DNA of 64,000 bases, from positions 1,364,001 through 1,428,000 of the forward strand of contig NZ_CP034086.1 in the NCBI RefSeq assembly GCF_003855495.1. Reading direction: 5' to 3'. Shown here one piece after another: positions 16,346 to 24,532 of this stretch. Under the pieces are notes generated by a model. It was not told the DNA's origin, did not search any database, and saw only the letters and a list, made by a program, of their open reading frames with translations. Source of the stretch: Methylocystis rosea (lineage in GTDB: Bacteria; Pseudomonadota; Alphaproteobacteria; Rhizobiales; Beijerinckiaceae). Position numbers and translations under genes: made by a program. Numbering within the stretch: the first letter of the stretch is position 1; each line of letters opens with the position of its first letter.

Positions 16346-16368
16346 CACACGCTTTTAGAGAGCGTGTG
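16346..16368 (+). terminator. hairpin after recJ
   Basis: CACACGCT (16346-16353) pairs with AGCGTGTG (16361-16368) around a seven-base loop, about 52 bases after the recJ stop. It is followed by a short T-containing stretch (GCATTTTGG). It is a plausible, rather weak intrinsic terminator for recJ. Confidence 0.5.
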
Positions 16369-16571
16369 TCGCATTTTGGTCTCATTCGGGACGCCTGCTG
16401 ACGCCAGCGTAACTGCGTTTAACGACAACTTCACACATCAACGAGACACTCCGCAGGTTGTACCGCGCGGCGGCTCTAGGTCGCGTCGAAAATGAAGGAA
16501 GCGCCGCCGCTTGTGGGGCGGGCTTCAGTGCAGTCGGCGGCGGATCGAAGTTGGTGGCAAGGACCGTCTGG

Positions 16572-17579
16572 ATGCGATTTGTCGTCTTTAAAAACGCTGC
16601 TCATGCGCCGCGTCCGCTCGTTCGCTCCTCAATCCTCCTTTCCAAACTGCTGCCTCTCGTCTGTCTCGGCGCGCTCGCCGGATGCTCTTCGACCACGGGA
16701 TCGCATAGAAGCGCCGGCCTCGGCGGATTCGGGCAGATCGACCCGCGTTACGGGGTGCGTCCCAGCCCGCGGGTGATCGCCGAGGGCGAAGAAGTGCCGA
16801 AGGGCGGCGGCGCCTATATGGTCGGCAAGCCCTATAAGATCGCCGGCCGAACCTATTACCCGAGCGAGAGGCCCTATTCCTCGGTCGGAACCGCTTCCTG
16901 GTATGGTTCGGATTTCCACGGACGTCGCACCGCCAACGGCGAAATATTCGACAGGGCGTCGATTTCCGCCGCCCACCCGACAATGCCGCTTCCCAGCTAT
17001 GCGCGCGTCACTAATTTGCGCAATGACCGTTCCATGGTCGTGCGCGTCAATGACCGTGGCCCCTATCATGGCGGACGCGTCATGGACGTTTCGCAGCGCG
17101 TGGCGCATGCGCTTGATTTTCATGGCGTCGGCACCGCGCGCGTCAAGGTCGAATGGATCGGCCGAGCCGATCTTGCCGGCGACGACGACGAAAAATTGCT
17201 TGCGACCCTGCGCGACGATGGCCAGCCCGCGCAGATCGACGCCCCGGTGATGACGGCGGCGAATGAGGACCCGGCGCGCGCGGCGCGCTATGATGAAAGG
17301 GCGGAAGTCGCCGAACTCGCGGCGCGCGTCGCCTATGAGAATGGGCAGGCGTCAGATGACCAGATGCGGGCCTATGTCAGGCAGGAGAGCGACGCGCCCA
17401 TGCCTCCCTCGCGAGAGCAAGCCAGCATCGACGTAGAACCCGTCGCTTCGACCCAGAAGGCCAAGAAAGTCGTGGCGCCGCTGCCGCCAGTGCGGCCCGC
17501 GCATCTCGGCGGCCCGCGTCAAGCTTCCGCTCACAACGCCGTCCGACAGGCGCTGAACTCCTCGGTTCGAACGAACTGA
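16572..17579 (+). CDS. rlpA: septal ring lytic transglycosylase RlpA family lipoprotein
   Basis: About 335 residues. A lipobox LGALAGC places the acylated cysteine near residue 38, so it is an outer-membrane or envelope lipoprotein. The RlpA double-psi beta-barrel follows: GTASWYGSDFHGRRTANGE, then RVTNLRNDRSMVVRVNDRGP and the DVSQRVAHAL motif (about residues 105-195), with the Asp and His of the catalytic site in WYG..FHG and VNDRGP. The C-terminal part is low complexity; a SPOR domain is not evident. The start is uncertain: ATG 16572 gives a long n-region, and 16458 is also in frame. Upstream of the D-Ala-D-Ala carboxypeptidase, a usual neighbour in Hyphomicrobiales. Confidence 0.85.
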   Translation: MRFVVFKNAAHAPRPLVRSSILLSKLLPLVCLGALAGCSSTTGSHRSAGLGGFGQIDPRYGVRPSPRVIAEGEEVPKGGGAYMVGKPYKIAGRTYYPSERPYSSVGTASWYGSDFHGRRTANGEIFDRASISAAHPTMPLPSYARVTNLRNDRSMVVRVNDRGPYHGGRVMDVSQRVAHALDFHGVGTARVKVEWIGRADLAGDDDEKLLATLRDDGQPAQIDAPVMTAANEDPARAARYDERAEVAELAARVAYENGQASDDQMRAYVRQESDAPMPPSREQASIDVEPVASTQKAKKVVAPLPPVRPAHLGGPRQASAHNAVRQALNSSVRTN

Positions 17580-17665
17580 GCGGCCCACGCCGCGATTGCA
17601 ATTTTCGGCGTCGCGCGCCATCTTCTCCCGGCTTGCCGCGCTGCGGCGTAAATCGGGAGCGCGTC

Positions 17666-18853
17666 TTGCCGAAATTTCCCGGGCTTCACCTTATTCTGAC
17701 GCTTTTCGCATTGGGGGCGCTTGGGGCAGCGCCGTCGCGCGCCCAGAATTTTCAAACGAGCGTCCCGCACGCCATCCTGATCGACGCTGGCACGAACACC
17801 GTTCTGTTCGAGAAAGGCGCCGACGACTACGCCAAGCCCGCATCGACCGTCAAAATTCTGACGGCGGAGCTGATCTTTCAGGCTTTGGCGGAAGGAAAAC
17901 TGAAGCTCGACGATGAATTCACGGTTTCCGAGCACGCCTGGCGCACCGGCGGGGCGCCGGCTGGCGGCTCTGCGATGTTCCTCGCGCTCAACAGCCGAGT
18001 GCGGGTCGAGGATCTCATCCGGGGCTTGGTGATCCAGTCCGGCAACGACGCGGCGATTACGCTCGCCGAAGGCCTCGCAGGGGCCGAAGAATCCTTCGTG
18101 ACGCGGATGAACAAGCGCGCCGCCGAGCTTGGCCTTGTCAAATCGCGCTTCGGCAATCCCTGGGGCATGGACGGGCCTGACCAAAAGGTGACGGCGCGCG
18201 AAATGGCGAAGCTCGCGGCGCACATGATCAAGACCTACCCCGAATATTACCGCTATTTTGGCGAGAAAGAATATACTTGGAATAAGATTCGCCAACAGAA
18301 CCGCAATCCTTTGTTGACGATGAGCATCGGCGCTGACGGGTTGAAGACCGGCAATATCGATAAGGACAGCGGCTACGGCTTGGTGGGCTCCGCCACGCAG
18401 GACGGCCGACGCCTGATCGTCGCCGTTTACGGCGCGAAGAGCGCGAAGGAACGGGCTGAAGAAGCGCGCAAATTGCTGCAATGGGGATTCCGCAACTTCG
18501 AAGAGAAGGAGCTTTTCAAGGCCGGCGAACCCATCGGGCCCGCGCAGGTCTATGGCGGCACGAAGGGGTCCGTCGAGCTGACGGCGAAAGAGGACATCAA
18601 GGTGCTTCTGCCACGCGGCGCGAACGAGAGGCTGATGGGCAAGATCGTTTACGAAGGCCCTGTGCTGGCGCCGGTCGAGGCGGGCGCAACGGTTGGACGC
18701 CTCGAAGTGAAACGCGGAAATTCCGTCGTGCTCGAACAGCCGTTGCAGACTGTGGAATCGGTCGAGCAGGGATCGCTGCCGCGGCGCGCCTTCGACGCTA
18801 TTTACGAATCCGCCGCCGCGGCCATTCACCAGAAACTCTCCGGCAAGAAATGA
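17666..18853 (+). CDS. D-alanyl-D-alanine carboxypeptidase (penicillin-binding protein, DacA/DacF type)
   Basis: About 395 residues. An export signal (hydrophobic residues 7-24, cleavage near PSRAQ) leads to the peptidase S11 domain with the three active-site motifs: S-T-V-K (Ser60-Lys63), S-G-N (125-127) and K-T-G in GLKTGN. A C-terminal beta-domain (PBP5_C) and an amphipathic tail (AAAAIHQKLSGKK) for membrane anchoring follow. It trims pentapeptide side chains of peptidoglycan in the periplasm. I prefer the TTG at 17666, which has GGGAG six bases upstream; TTG 17633 is possible. Its stop overlaps the tmk start as ATGA. Confidence 0.93.
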   Translation: MPKFPGLHLILTLFALGALGAAPSRAQNFQTSVPHAILIDAGTNTVLFEKGADDYAKPASTVKILTAELIFQALAEGKLKLDDEFTVSEHAWRTGGAPAGGSAMFLALNSRVRVEDLIRGLVIQSGNDAAITLAEGLAGAEESFVTRMNKRAAELGLVKSRFGNPWGMDGPDQKVTAREMAKLAAHMIKTYPEYYRYFGEKEYTWNKIRQQNRNPLLTMSIGADGLKTGNIDKDSGYGLVGSATQDGRRLIVAVYGAKSAKERAEEARKLLQWGFRNFEEKELFKAGEPIGPAQVYGGTKGSVELTAKEDIKVLLPRGANERLMGKIVYEGPVLAPVEAGATVGRLEVKRGNSVVLEQPLQTVESVEQGSLPRRAFDAIYESAAAAIHQKLSGKK

Positions 18854-19524
18854 CCTTCCAGGCGACGCCCGAAAAAGGCCGCTTCATCACCTTCGAAGGC
18901 GGCGAGGGCGTCGGCAAGTCGACGCAGCTTGCAAGGCTCGCCGAACATTTGCGCGATTGCGGTTTCGAGGTGGTGACGACGCGCGAGCCCGGCGGCACGC
19001 CAAAGGCCGAGAAGCTGCGCGCTTTCCTGCTCTCGGGACGCGCCGCGCCGCTTGGTCCGCTCGCCGAGGCGGCGCTGTTTTCTGCGGCGCGCGCCGATCA
19101 TGTCGAAACCTTGATCGCGCCGGCCCTGAAGCGCGGCGCATGGGTGCTGTGCGACCGCTTCGCCGATTCGACCCGCGCCTATCAGGGCGCGCGGGGCGGG
19201 GTCGACGCCAAGACTCTGGCGCTGCTCGAAGCAGCGGCGGTCGGCGAAACGCGGCCGGATCTGACGATCATGCTCGACCTGCCGGCGCAAGAAGGCCTCA
19301 CGCGGGCGGCGTCGCGGCGGAAGGGCGAAGTGGTCGATCGTTTCGAGCGCGAAGCGCCATCCTTTCACGAGGAGCTGCGGCAGGCCTTCCTCGACATCGC
19401 CGAGAGCGCGCCGGAACGCTGCTGCGTGATTGACGCCGGCATGTCCATCGACGACGTCGCGCGCGCGGTGCAGCGGCTCGTTCACGACCGCTTCCTGGCG
19501 CACGCCGCACAAGCCGCGCAATGA
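18850..19524 (+). CDS. tmk: thymidylate kinase
   Basis: A 224-residue kinase that phosphorylates dTMP to dTDP. The P-loop FEGGEGVGKST (about residues 15-25), the TREPGGT motif, the DRFADSTRAYQG (DRY/H-type) motif and the lid region are all visible. The ATG overlaps the preceding carboxypeptidase stop (ATGA) and its own stop overlaps the holB start (ATGA), so the three are translationally coupled. This gene order is conserved in Hyphomicrobiales. Confidence 0.97.
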   Translation: MTFQATPEKGRFITFEGGEGVGKSTQLARLAEHLRDCGFEVVTTREPGGTPKAEKLRAFLLSGRAAPLGPLAEAALFSAARADHVETLIAPALKRGAWVLCDRFADSTRAYQGARGGVDAKTLALLEAAAVGETRPDLTIMLDLPAQEGLTRAASRRKGEVVDRFEREAPSFHEELRQAFLDIAESAPERCCVIDAGMSIDDVARAVQRLVHDRFLAHAAQAAQ

Positions 19525-20591
19525 GCCGCGAAGAGGGGAACCCGGAAAGCGATCGCTACGACGACGCCCCGCATCCGCGGGAGACCCTGGGGCTTTTCGG
19601 TCATGCCGAGGCGGAGCATGAATTTCTCGACGCCTACCGCCGCAACAAGATGGCGCAGGCGTGGATCATCGGCGGGCCGGAAGGCGTCGGCAAGGCGACG
19701 CTCGCCTGGCGCCTGGCGCGGTTTCTCCTGGCGCATCCCGAACCCGCCGCAGCGGCGGTCCAGTCCGCGGAGAGCCTTGCGGTGCCCGCGGACCATCCGG
19801 CGGCGCGTCGGATCGCCTCAATGGCGCTCGCCGATATTTTTCTGCTGCGCCGCGCCTGGAACGACAAGACCAAAAAGCACTTCACCGAAATCCGCATCGA
19901 GGACGTGCGGAAGGTTATTCAGGCCTTCCATCAGGGGTCGGGGACCGGCGGCTGGCGGATCGCCATCGTCGACTGCGCCGACGATCTCAATCGCGCCAGC
20001 GCCAACGCGCTTTTAAAGCTCATTGAGGAGCCCCCGCAACGCTCGCTGTTTCTGCTCGTCGCGCATCAGCCGGGCCGCATGCTGCCGACGATCCGTTCGC
20101 GCTGTCGCAGACTGATGCTCGGCGCATTGTCGCCGGAAGACACGATCGCCGCCGTGAAAAATCTTGGGTCCCCCTGGTCGCAGGCGCCTGAATCGGACCT
20201 GCTCGTCGCCGCGGCGCGCGCCGAGGGCTCCGTGCGCGAGGCGCTGCGGCTGCTGGACGATGACGGCGTCGCCTTCGACGCCGCCGTGCGCCGGCTTTTC
20301 GACAGGTTGCCGCAGGTCGATTGGCTCGGCGCGCATATGCTGGCCGACAAGCTCACCGGCCGCGAAAACGAAGCGGCCTATGAGACCTTCATGCGCGCGA
20401 CGCAGCGCCATCTCGACTCGCGCGTCCGCGCGCTCGCGCAGATCGGCGCCGCCCCTTCGAGACTTGCCCGCTACGCGAGCGCCTGGGACGCCATTCGCGA
20501 CGCCGCCAGGGAAACCGAGGTGTTCAATTTCGACAAGCGCGCGCTGGTGCTGGGGATCTTCGATCGGCTCGCGAAAGCCGAAGCCGGCTAG
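19521..20591 (+). CDS. holB: DNA polymerase III subunit delta'
   Basis: A 356-residue clamp-loader subunit of the AAA+ fold. Visible are the GHAEAEHEFLDAY N-terminus, a P-loop-like GPEGVGKATLAW, the sensor region ANALLKLIEEPPQRSLFLLV and SRCRRL, which are strongly conserved in DnaX/HolB proteins. It opens and loads the sliding clamp with DnaX and HolA. ATGA overlap with tmk. In many relatives metG follows at once; here a palindromic mosaic repeat follows and metG is 27 kb away. Confidence 0.95.
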   Translation: MSREEGNPESDRYDDAPHPRETLGLFGHAEAEHEFLDAYRRNKMAQAWIIGGPEGVGKATLAWRLARFLLAHPEPAAAAVQSAESLAVPADHPAARRIASMALADIFLLRRAWNDKTKKHFTEIRIEDVRKVIQAFHQGSGTGGWRIAIVDCADDLNRASANALLKLIEEPPQRSLFLLVAHQPGRMLPTIRSRCRRLMLGALSPEDTIAAVKNLGSPWSQAPESDLLVAAARAEGSVREALRLLDDDGVAFDAAVRRLFDRLPQVDWLGAHMLADKLTGRENEAAYETFMRATQRHLDSRVRALAQIGAAPSRLARYASAWDAIRDAARETEVFNFDKRALVLGIFDRLAKAEAG

Positions 20592-20597
20592 ATGACG

Positions 20598-20703
20598 CTG
20601 CATTTGGTGGAATCGCCCAAATGCAGACAACCTGATCGATTCCCAGAGTTTAGAGCGCGCTCTAGGCGAAAAACCGGTTCCCACCTTTTTCGCAGCGCGC
20701 TCT
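20598..20703. repeat. mosaic of two palindromic intergenic elements (RIME/BIME-like)
   Basis: Two hairpins lie between the convergent holB and cca genes. The first has a perfect 10-bp stem (20598-20607 with 20617-20626). The second is a long nested hairpin: AGAGCGCGCT (20652-20661) pairs with AGCGCGCTCT (20694-20703), and inside it GCGAAAAA pairs with TTTTTCGC around a loop containing CCGGTTCCC. This architecture resembles the repeated palindromic mosaic elements of Hyphomicrobiales. It may also serve as a bidirectional terminator, since both strands present A/T tracts. Copy number in the genome cannot be seen from here. Confidence 0.7.
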
Positions 20704-20714
20704 CGTGGCGGGCG

Positions 20715-21962
20715 CTAGCGCGCCTCCCGGCCGCTGTTCGCCATCGCGTTTTCAAGAAGCTGCAGAACGACTGCGGGGTCGCGCGGGAAGCCGGCGCGTA
20801 TCCATTCAGCTTGCAGCGTTCTAAGCGCGTCGCCCAATTGCTTGCCCGGCGCGACGCCGCGCGCGATGAGATCTGCGCCCTTGATGGGGAAGGCGGGCGT
20901 CGGCGTTTCCTCGAGATAGCGCGCCGCCTCCCGCCAATCCGGATCGTCCGCCGCCGCGGCGCTTTCCGCATGCGCCAGCGCCAGCGCATCGGCCGCCGCG
21001 CGCGCGCCGCACAGGAACAGCATCTCGCGCAGATGCGACGCTGGCGGCGGCGCGTCGCGTCCATGCAAGGGCGCGAGCGTTCGCGCCGCCGCCGCAAGCC
21101 GCGCGAATTCGTCGTTGGAGAGCCGCAGCCGCTCGCGCAGCCGCTCGGCGTCTTCGGCGGTCAGCACCGAAAAGGCCGCAAGCCGCAGCACCGCGTCCGC
21201 CGATTTGCCCAAAGCCGCTTCGCGTGCGGCGAGGCGCTGCAGCCGAGAGGGATAGCCGATGCCGAGAATGACTTCGATAACGCCGGCGTGCGACATGGCG
21301 CGCAGCACGTCCGGCGCTCGGCGCGCGAGCAGCAGCTTCATCAGTTCGGCGCGGATGCGCTCGCGCGACAGGCGCGAGAGATTCTCCCGCGCGACGATCG
21401 ACTCATGCAGGCCCTCGCGATCGAAGGGCCCTTCGCCATGAGAGGCGTTGAAACGAAAGAAGCGCAGGATCCGCAGATAGTCCTCGCGAATCCGCGTCGC
21501 CGCGTCGCCGATGAAGCGGATGCGCCGCGCCTCGATGTCCGCGAGGGCGTCCGTATAATCGTGAATCTCGCCATCGAAAGAGAGCGACAGCGCGTTGATA
21601 GTGAAGTCGCGCCGCTTCGCGTCCTGCTCGAAGTCGCCGCCAAAGCGCACCTTGGCGAAGCGGCCGTCGGTCTCGACGTCCTCACGCAGCGTCGTGACTT
21701 CAAACGGCGTTCCCGCGACGACGATGGTCACCGTGCCATGTTCGATGCCGGTCGGCACGCCTTTCAGTCCGGCGTCGCGCGCGGCCGCAAGGACGGCGTC
21801 GGGCAGCGCCGTCGTCGCGAGGTCGATCTCGTGAGGCGGCAGACCGAGCAGAGCGTCGCGCACGGCGCCGCCGACCACGCGCGTTTCTGCGCCCGTCTTC
21901 GAGAGCGCCGCAAACAGCGTCGCCAGCCGGGGATCGTCAAGCAGTCTCTGCGCCGCGTTCAT
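20715..21962 (-). CDS. cca: CCA tRNA nucleotidyltransferase / poly(A) polymerase family
   Basis: A 415-residue class II nucleotidyltransferase that adds or repairs the CCA end of tRNAs. Visible: VVGGAVRDALLG, then HEIDLATT, the TGIEHGTVT motif, KRRDFTINALS, and the RRIRFIGDAATRIREDYLRILR head/neck motif. The usual D-x-D metal-binding pair reads E-I-D here, so one aspartate is glutamate while the carboxylate is kept. Its ATG overlaps the stop of the small DUF6111 gene upstream. Poly(A) polymerase activity is an alternative for the family. Confidence 0.9.
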   Translation of the reverse strand: MNAAQRLLDDPRLATLFAALSKTGAETRVVGGAVRDALLGLPPHEIDLATTALPDAVLAAARDAGLKGVPTGIEHGTVTIVVAGTPFEVTTLREDVETDGRFAKVRFGGDFEQDAKRRDFTINALSLSFDGEIHDYTDALADIEARRIRFIGDAATRIREDYLRILRFFRFNASHGEGPFDREGLHESIVARENLSRLSRERIRAELMKLLLARRAPDVLRAMSHAGVIEVILGIGYPSRLQRLAAREAALGKSADAVLRLAAFSVLTAEDAERLRERLRLSNDEFARLAAAARTLAPLHGRDAPPPASHLREMLFLCGARAAADALALAHAESAAAADDPDWREAARYLEETPTPAFPIKGADLIARGVAPGKQLGDALRTLQAEWIRAGFPRDPAVVLQLLENAMANSGREAR

Positions 21963-22216
21963 TGGAAGCGGCCCGGCTGCAATTTTCCGTTCTCCATGTG
22001 GGCCGGCACATAAGCGCCCTGGTTAAGCCGGCTGAAGCCGAGCGTCACGACTCCGATGATGGCGATGAGGAGGCCCGCGATCGTCAGCAGCGATACGACC
22101 CTGCCATGCCAGAGCTCGCGCACGAAAGGCCAGCGAAGCTGCAACGAATGGAAAAGCGCATAGGCCACGAAGGGCGTCAGGAAGAGCAGGGCGGTTTCAA
22201 CGATTGCGCGCCACAT
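21959..22216 (-). CDS. DUF6111 family small membrane protein
   Basis: An 85-residue protein with two membrane helices (about residues 3-22 and 37-57) and the conserved C-terminus GAYVPAHMENGKLQPGRF. This is the pattern of a small alphaproteobacterial family of unknown role that is regularly encoded just before cca. ATG 22216 gives the family N-terminus MWRAIVETALLFL; the frame extends to 22315 but that part looks non-coding. The stop overlaps the cca start (ATGA), indicating coupling. Confidence 0.8.
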   Translation of the reverse strand: MWRAIVETALLFLTPFVAYALFHSLQLRWPFVRELWHGRVVSLLTIAGLLIAIIGVVTLGFSRLNQGAYVPAHMENGKLQPGRFQ

Positions 22217-22548
22217 GGGCGGAAACGCCTTTCGTGATGAGGATGTCCGACGAATATACTCCGATGAATATACATGGCGTCCGTCGAGGGCGTTTAATGC
22301 GGCATGCATGAACAAACTGTCACGTCCAAATTACGGTTTTGGCGGTAAAATGCCTCTTTAACGCGCCGGTTGCGCTTGAATTGCAGCGGCGGAGAGACGA
22401 AGATTGCGCTTGGCCCTAATCCCCGCCGCTTCGCTTTATATGCGGAGCCGAATGGCGCGGGGGCTTTGAATCGCGTGCGGCGAAACACGGCAGCGCCGCT
22501 ACGATGCGCCCGATCCTCTTCATAGACAGGCTGCCTGAGCACGCTGAA
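22217..22548. other. divergent promoter region with a short tandem repeat
   Basis: About 330 bases between minus-strand DUF6111-cca and the plus-strand MoxR operon. Two adjacent 14-base units, CCGACGAATATACT (22247-22260) and CCGATGAATATACA (22261-22274), match at 12 positions. On the minus strand each gives TATATT, a -10-like hexamer 30-60 bases before the DUF6111 start. The rest shows no recognisable gene; an in-frame MoxR extension to 22504 is possible. Confidence 0.45.
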
Positions 22549-23553
<1,005 letters not shown>

Positions 23554-23590
23554 CGAGCCGTCGCTCGGCTCTTTCCTCTGACGGAGAAAG

Positions 23591-24532
23591 ATGACGATGT
23601 TTGCTGACGTCGCCACGCGCGCCTACGATCCTGCACAGCGCAAGCCCGCAGATGGCGCTACGGCGGCCGATCTCGCGAGCCGGATGCCGAGGCTGGTGGC
23701 GCGGGCGCATGAGATCGCGGCGAGCCTCGCCTATGGCGTTCATGGCCGCAAGCGCGCGGGCGTCGGCGAGACGTTTTGGCAATACCGGCCATTTGCATCG
23801 GGCGAATCGGCGCATCGCATCGACTGGCGCCGCTCGGCGCGCGGCGATCAGCTCTATGTGCGCGAGCGTGAATGGGAGGCCGCGCACGACTATTTCCTCT
23901 GGATGGATTGTTCTCCCTCCATGGCCTTCGGCTCGTCTCTCGCTTCCGACGACAAGCTGTCCCGCGGCGTGACCCTGGGGCTGGCGCTCGCCGACGTGCT
24001 CGTTCGCGGCGGCGAGCGGGCGGCGGCGCTGGGCCTGACCGCGCCGATCTCGGCGCGCGACGTGATCGACCGGCTGGCGCGCGCTCTGGCTGACAACGCA
24101 ACGGAGGCGGCGCGCGACGAGCTTCCGCCGCAGGCGCCGCTCCGCCCCCGCGCCCGCGTCATTCTGATCTCAGACTTCCTCATCGATCCGGATGCGCTGG
24201 CCGCGCGCCTGCGGCGCTTCGCCGACGCCGGCGCCTCCGGCGCGGTGCTGATGGTGACCGATCCCAGCGAAGAAACCTTGCCGTTCTCCGGCGAAACCAC
24301 TTTTCTAGACACCGACGGCGGCCCGGCCTTCTACGCAGGCGACGCGCGCAGCTTGCGCGCGGCCTATGCGCGCCGCTTCGAGGCGCATCGCGACGCCGTG
24401 CGCCGCGCGGCGCAACGCGTCGGCTTCATCTTCCTGCAGCATCGCACCGACAGGCCAGCCTCCGAAGCGGCGCTGGCGCTCGCTATGGGATTGCTCGGAG
24501 CGGATGGAGTCAGCTTCGAGGAGCGGCGCTGA
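23591..24532 (+). CDS. DUF58 domain protein
   Basis: A 313-residue protein. The conserved DUF58 core GVHGRKRAGVGETFWQYRPF...IDWRRSARGDQLYVREREWE lies at about residues 48-98, followed by a VWA-like domain with DCSPSMAFGS, a degenerate metal-ion site, and later VILISDFLID. Such proteins are the usual clients of MoxR ATPases, but their biochemistry is not established. GGAG lies just before the ATG. The next gene's ATG overlaps this stop (TGATG). Confidence 0.9.
   Translation: MTMFADVATRAYDPAQRKPADGATAADLASRMPRLVARAHEIAASLAYGVHGRKRAGVGETFWQYRPFASGESAHRIDWRRSARGDQLYVREREWEAAHDYFLWMDCSPSMAFGSSLASDDKLSRGVTLGLALADVLVRGGERAAALGLTAPISARDVIDRLARALADNATEAARDELPPQAPLRPRARVILISDFLIDPDALAARLRRFADAGASGAVLMVTDPSEETLPFSGETTFLDTDGGPAFYAGDARSLRAAYARRFEAHRDAVRRAAQRVGFIFLQHRTDRPASEAALALAMGLLGADGVSFEERR

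Noticed and set aside
18481..18849. Upstream extension of tmk inside the carboxypeptidase gene
   Set aside because: It is out of frame with the carboxypeptidase, lacks coding character, and the ATG at 18850 gives the exact thymidylate kinase N-terminus.
20592..22013. 473-codon plus-strand frame across the cca region
   Set aside because: It is the antisense shadow of cca. The minus-strand protein has all nucleotidyltransferase motifs; the plus-strand translation is an Arg/Gln-rich string without motifs.
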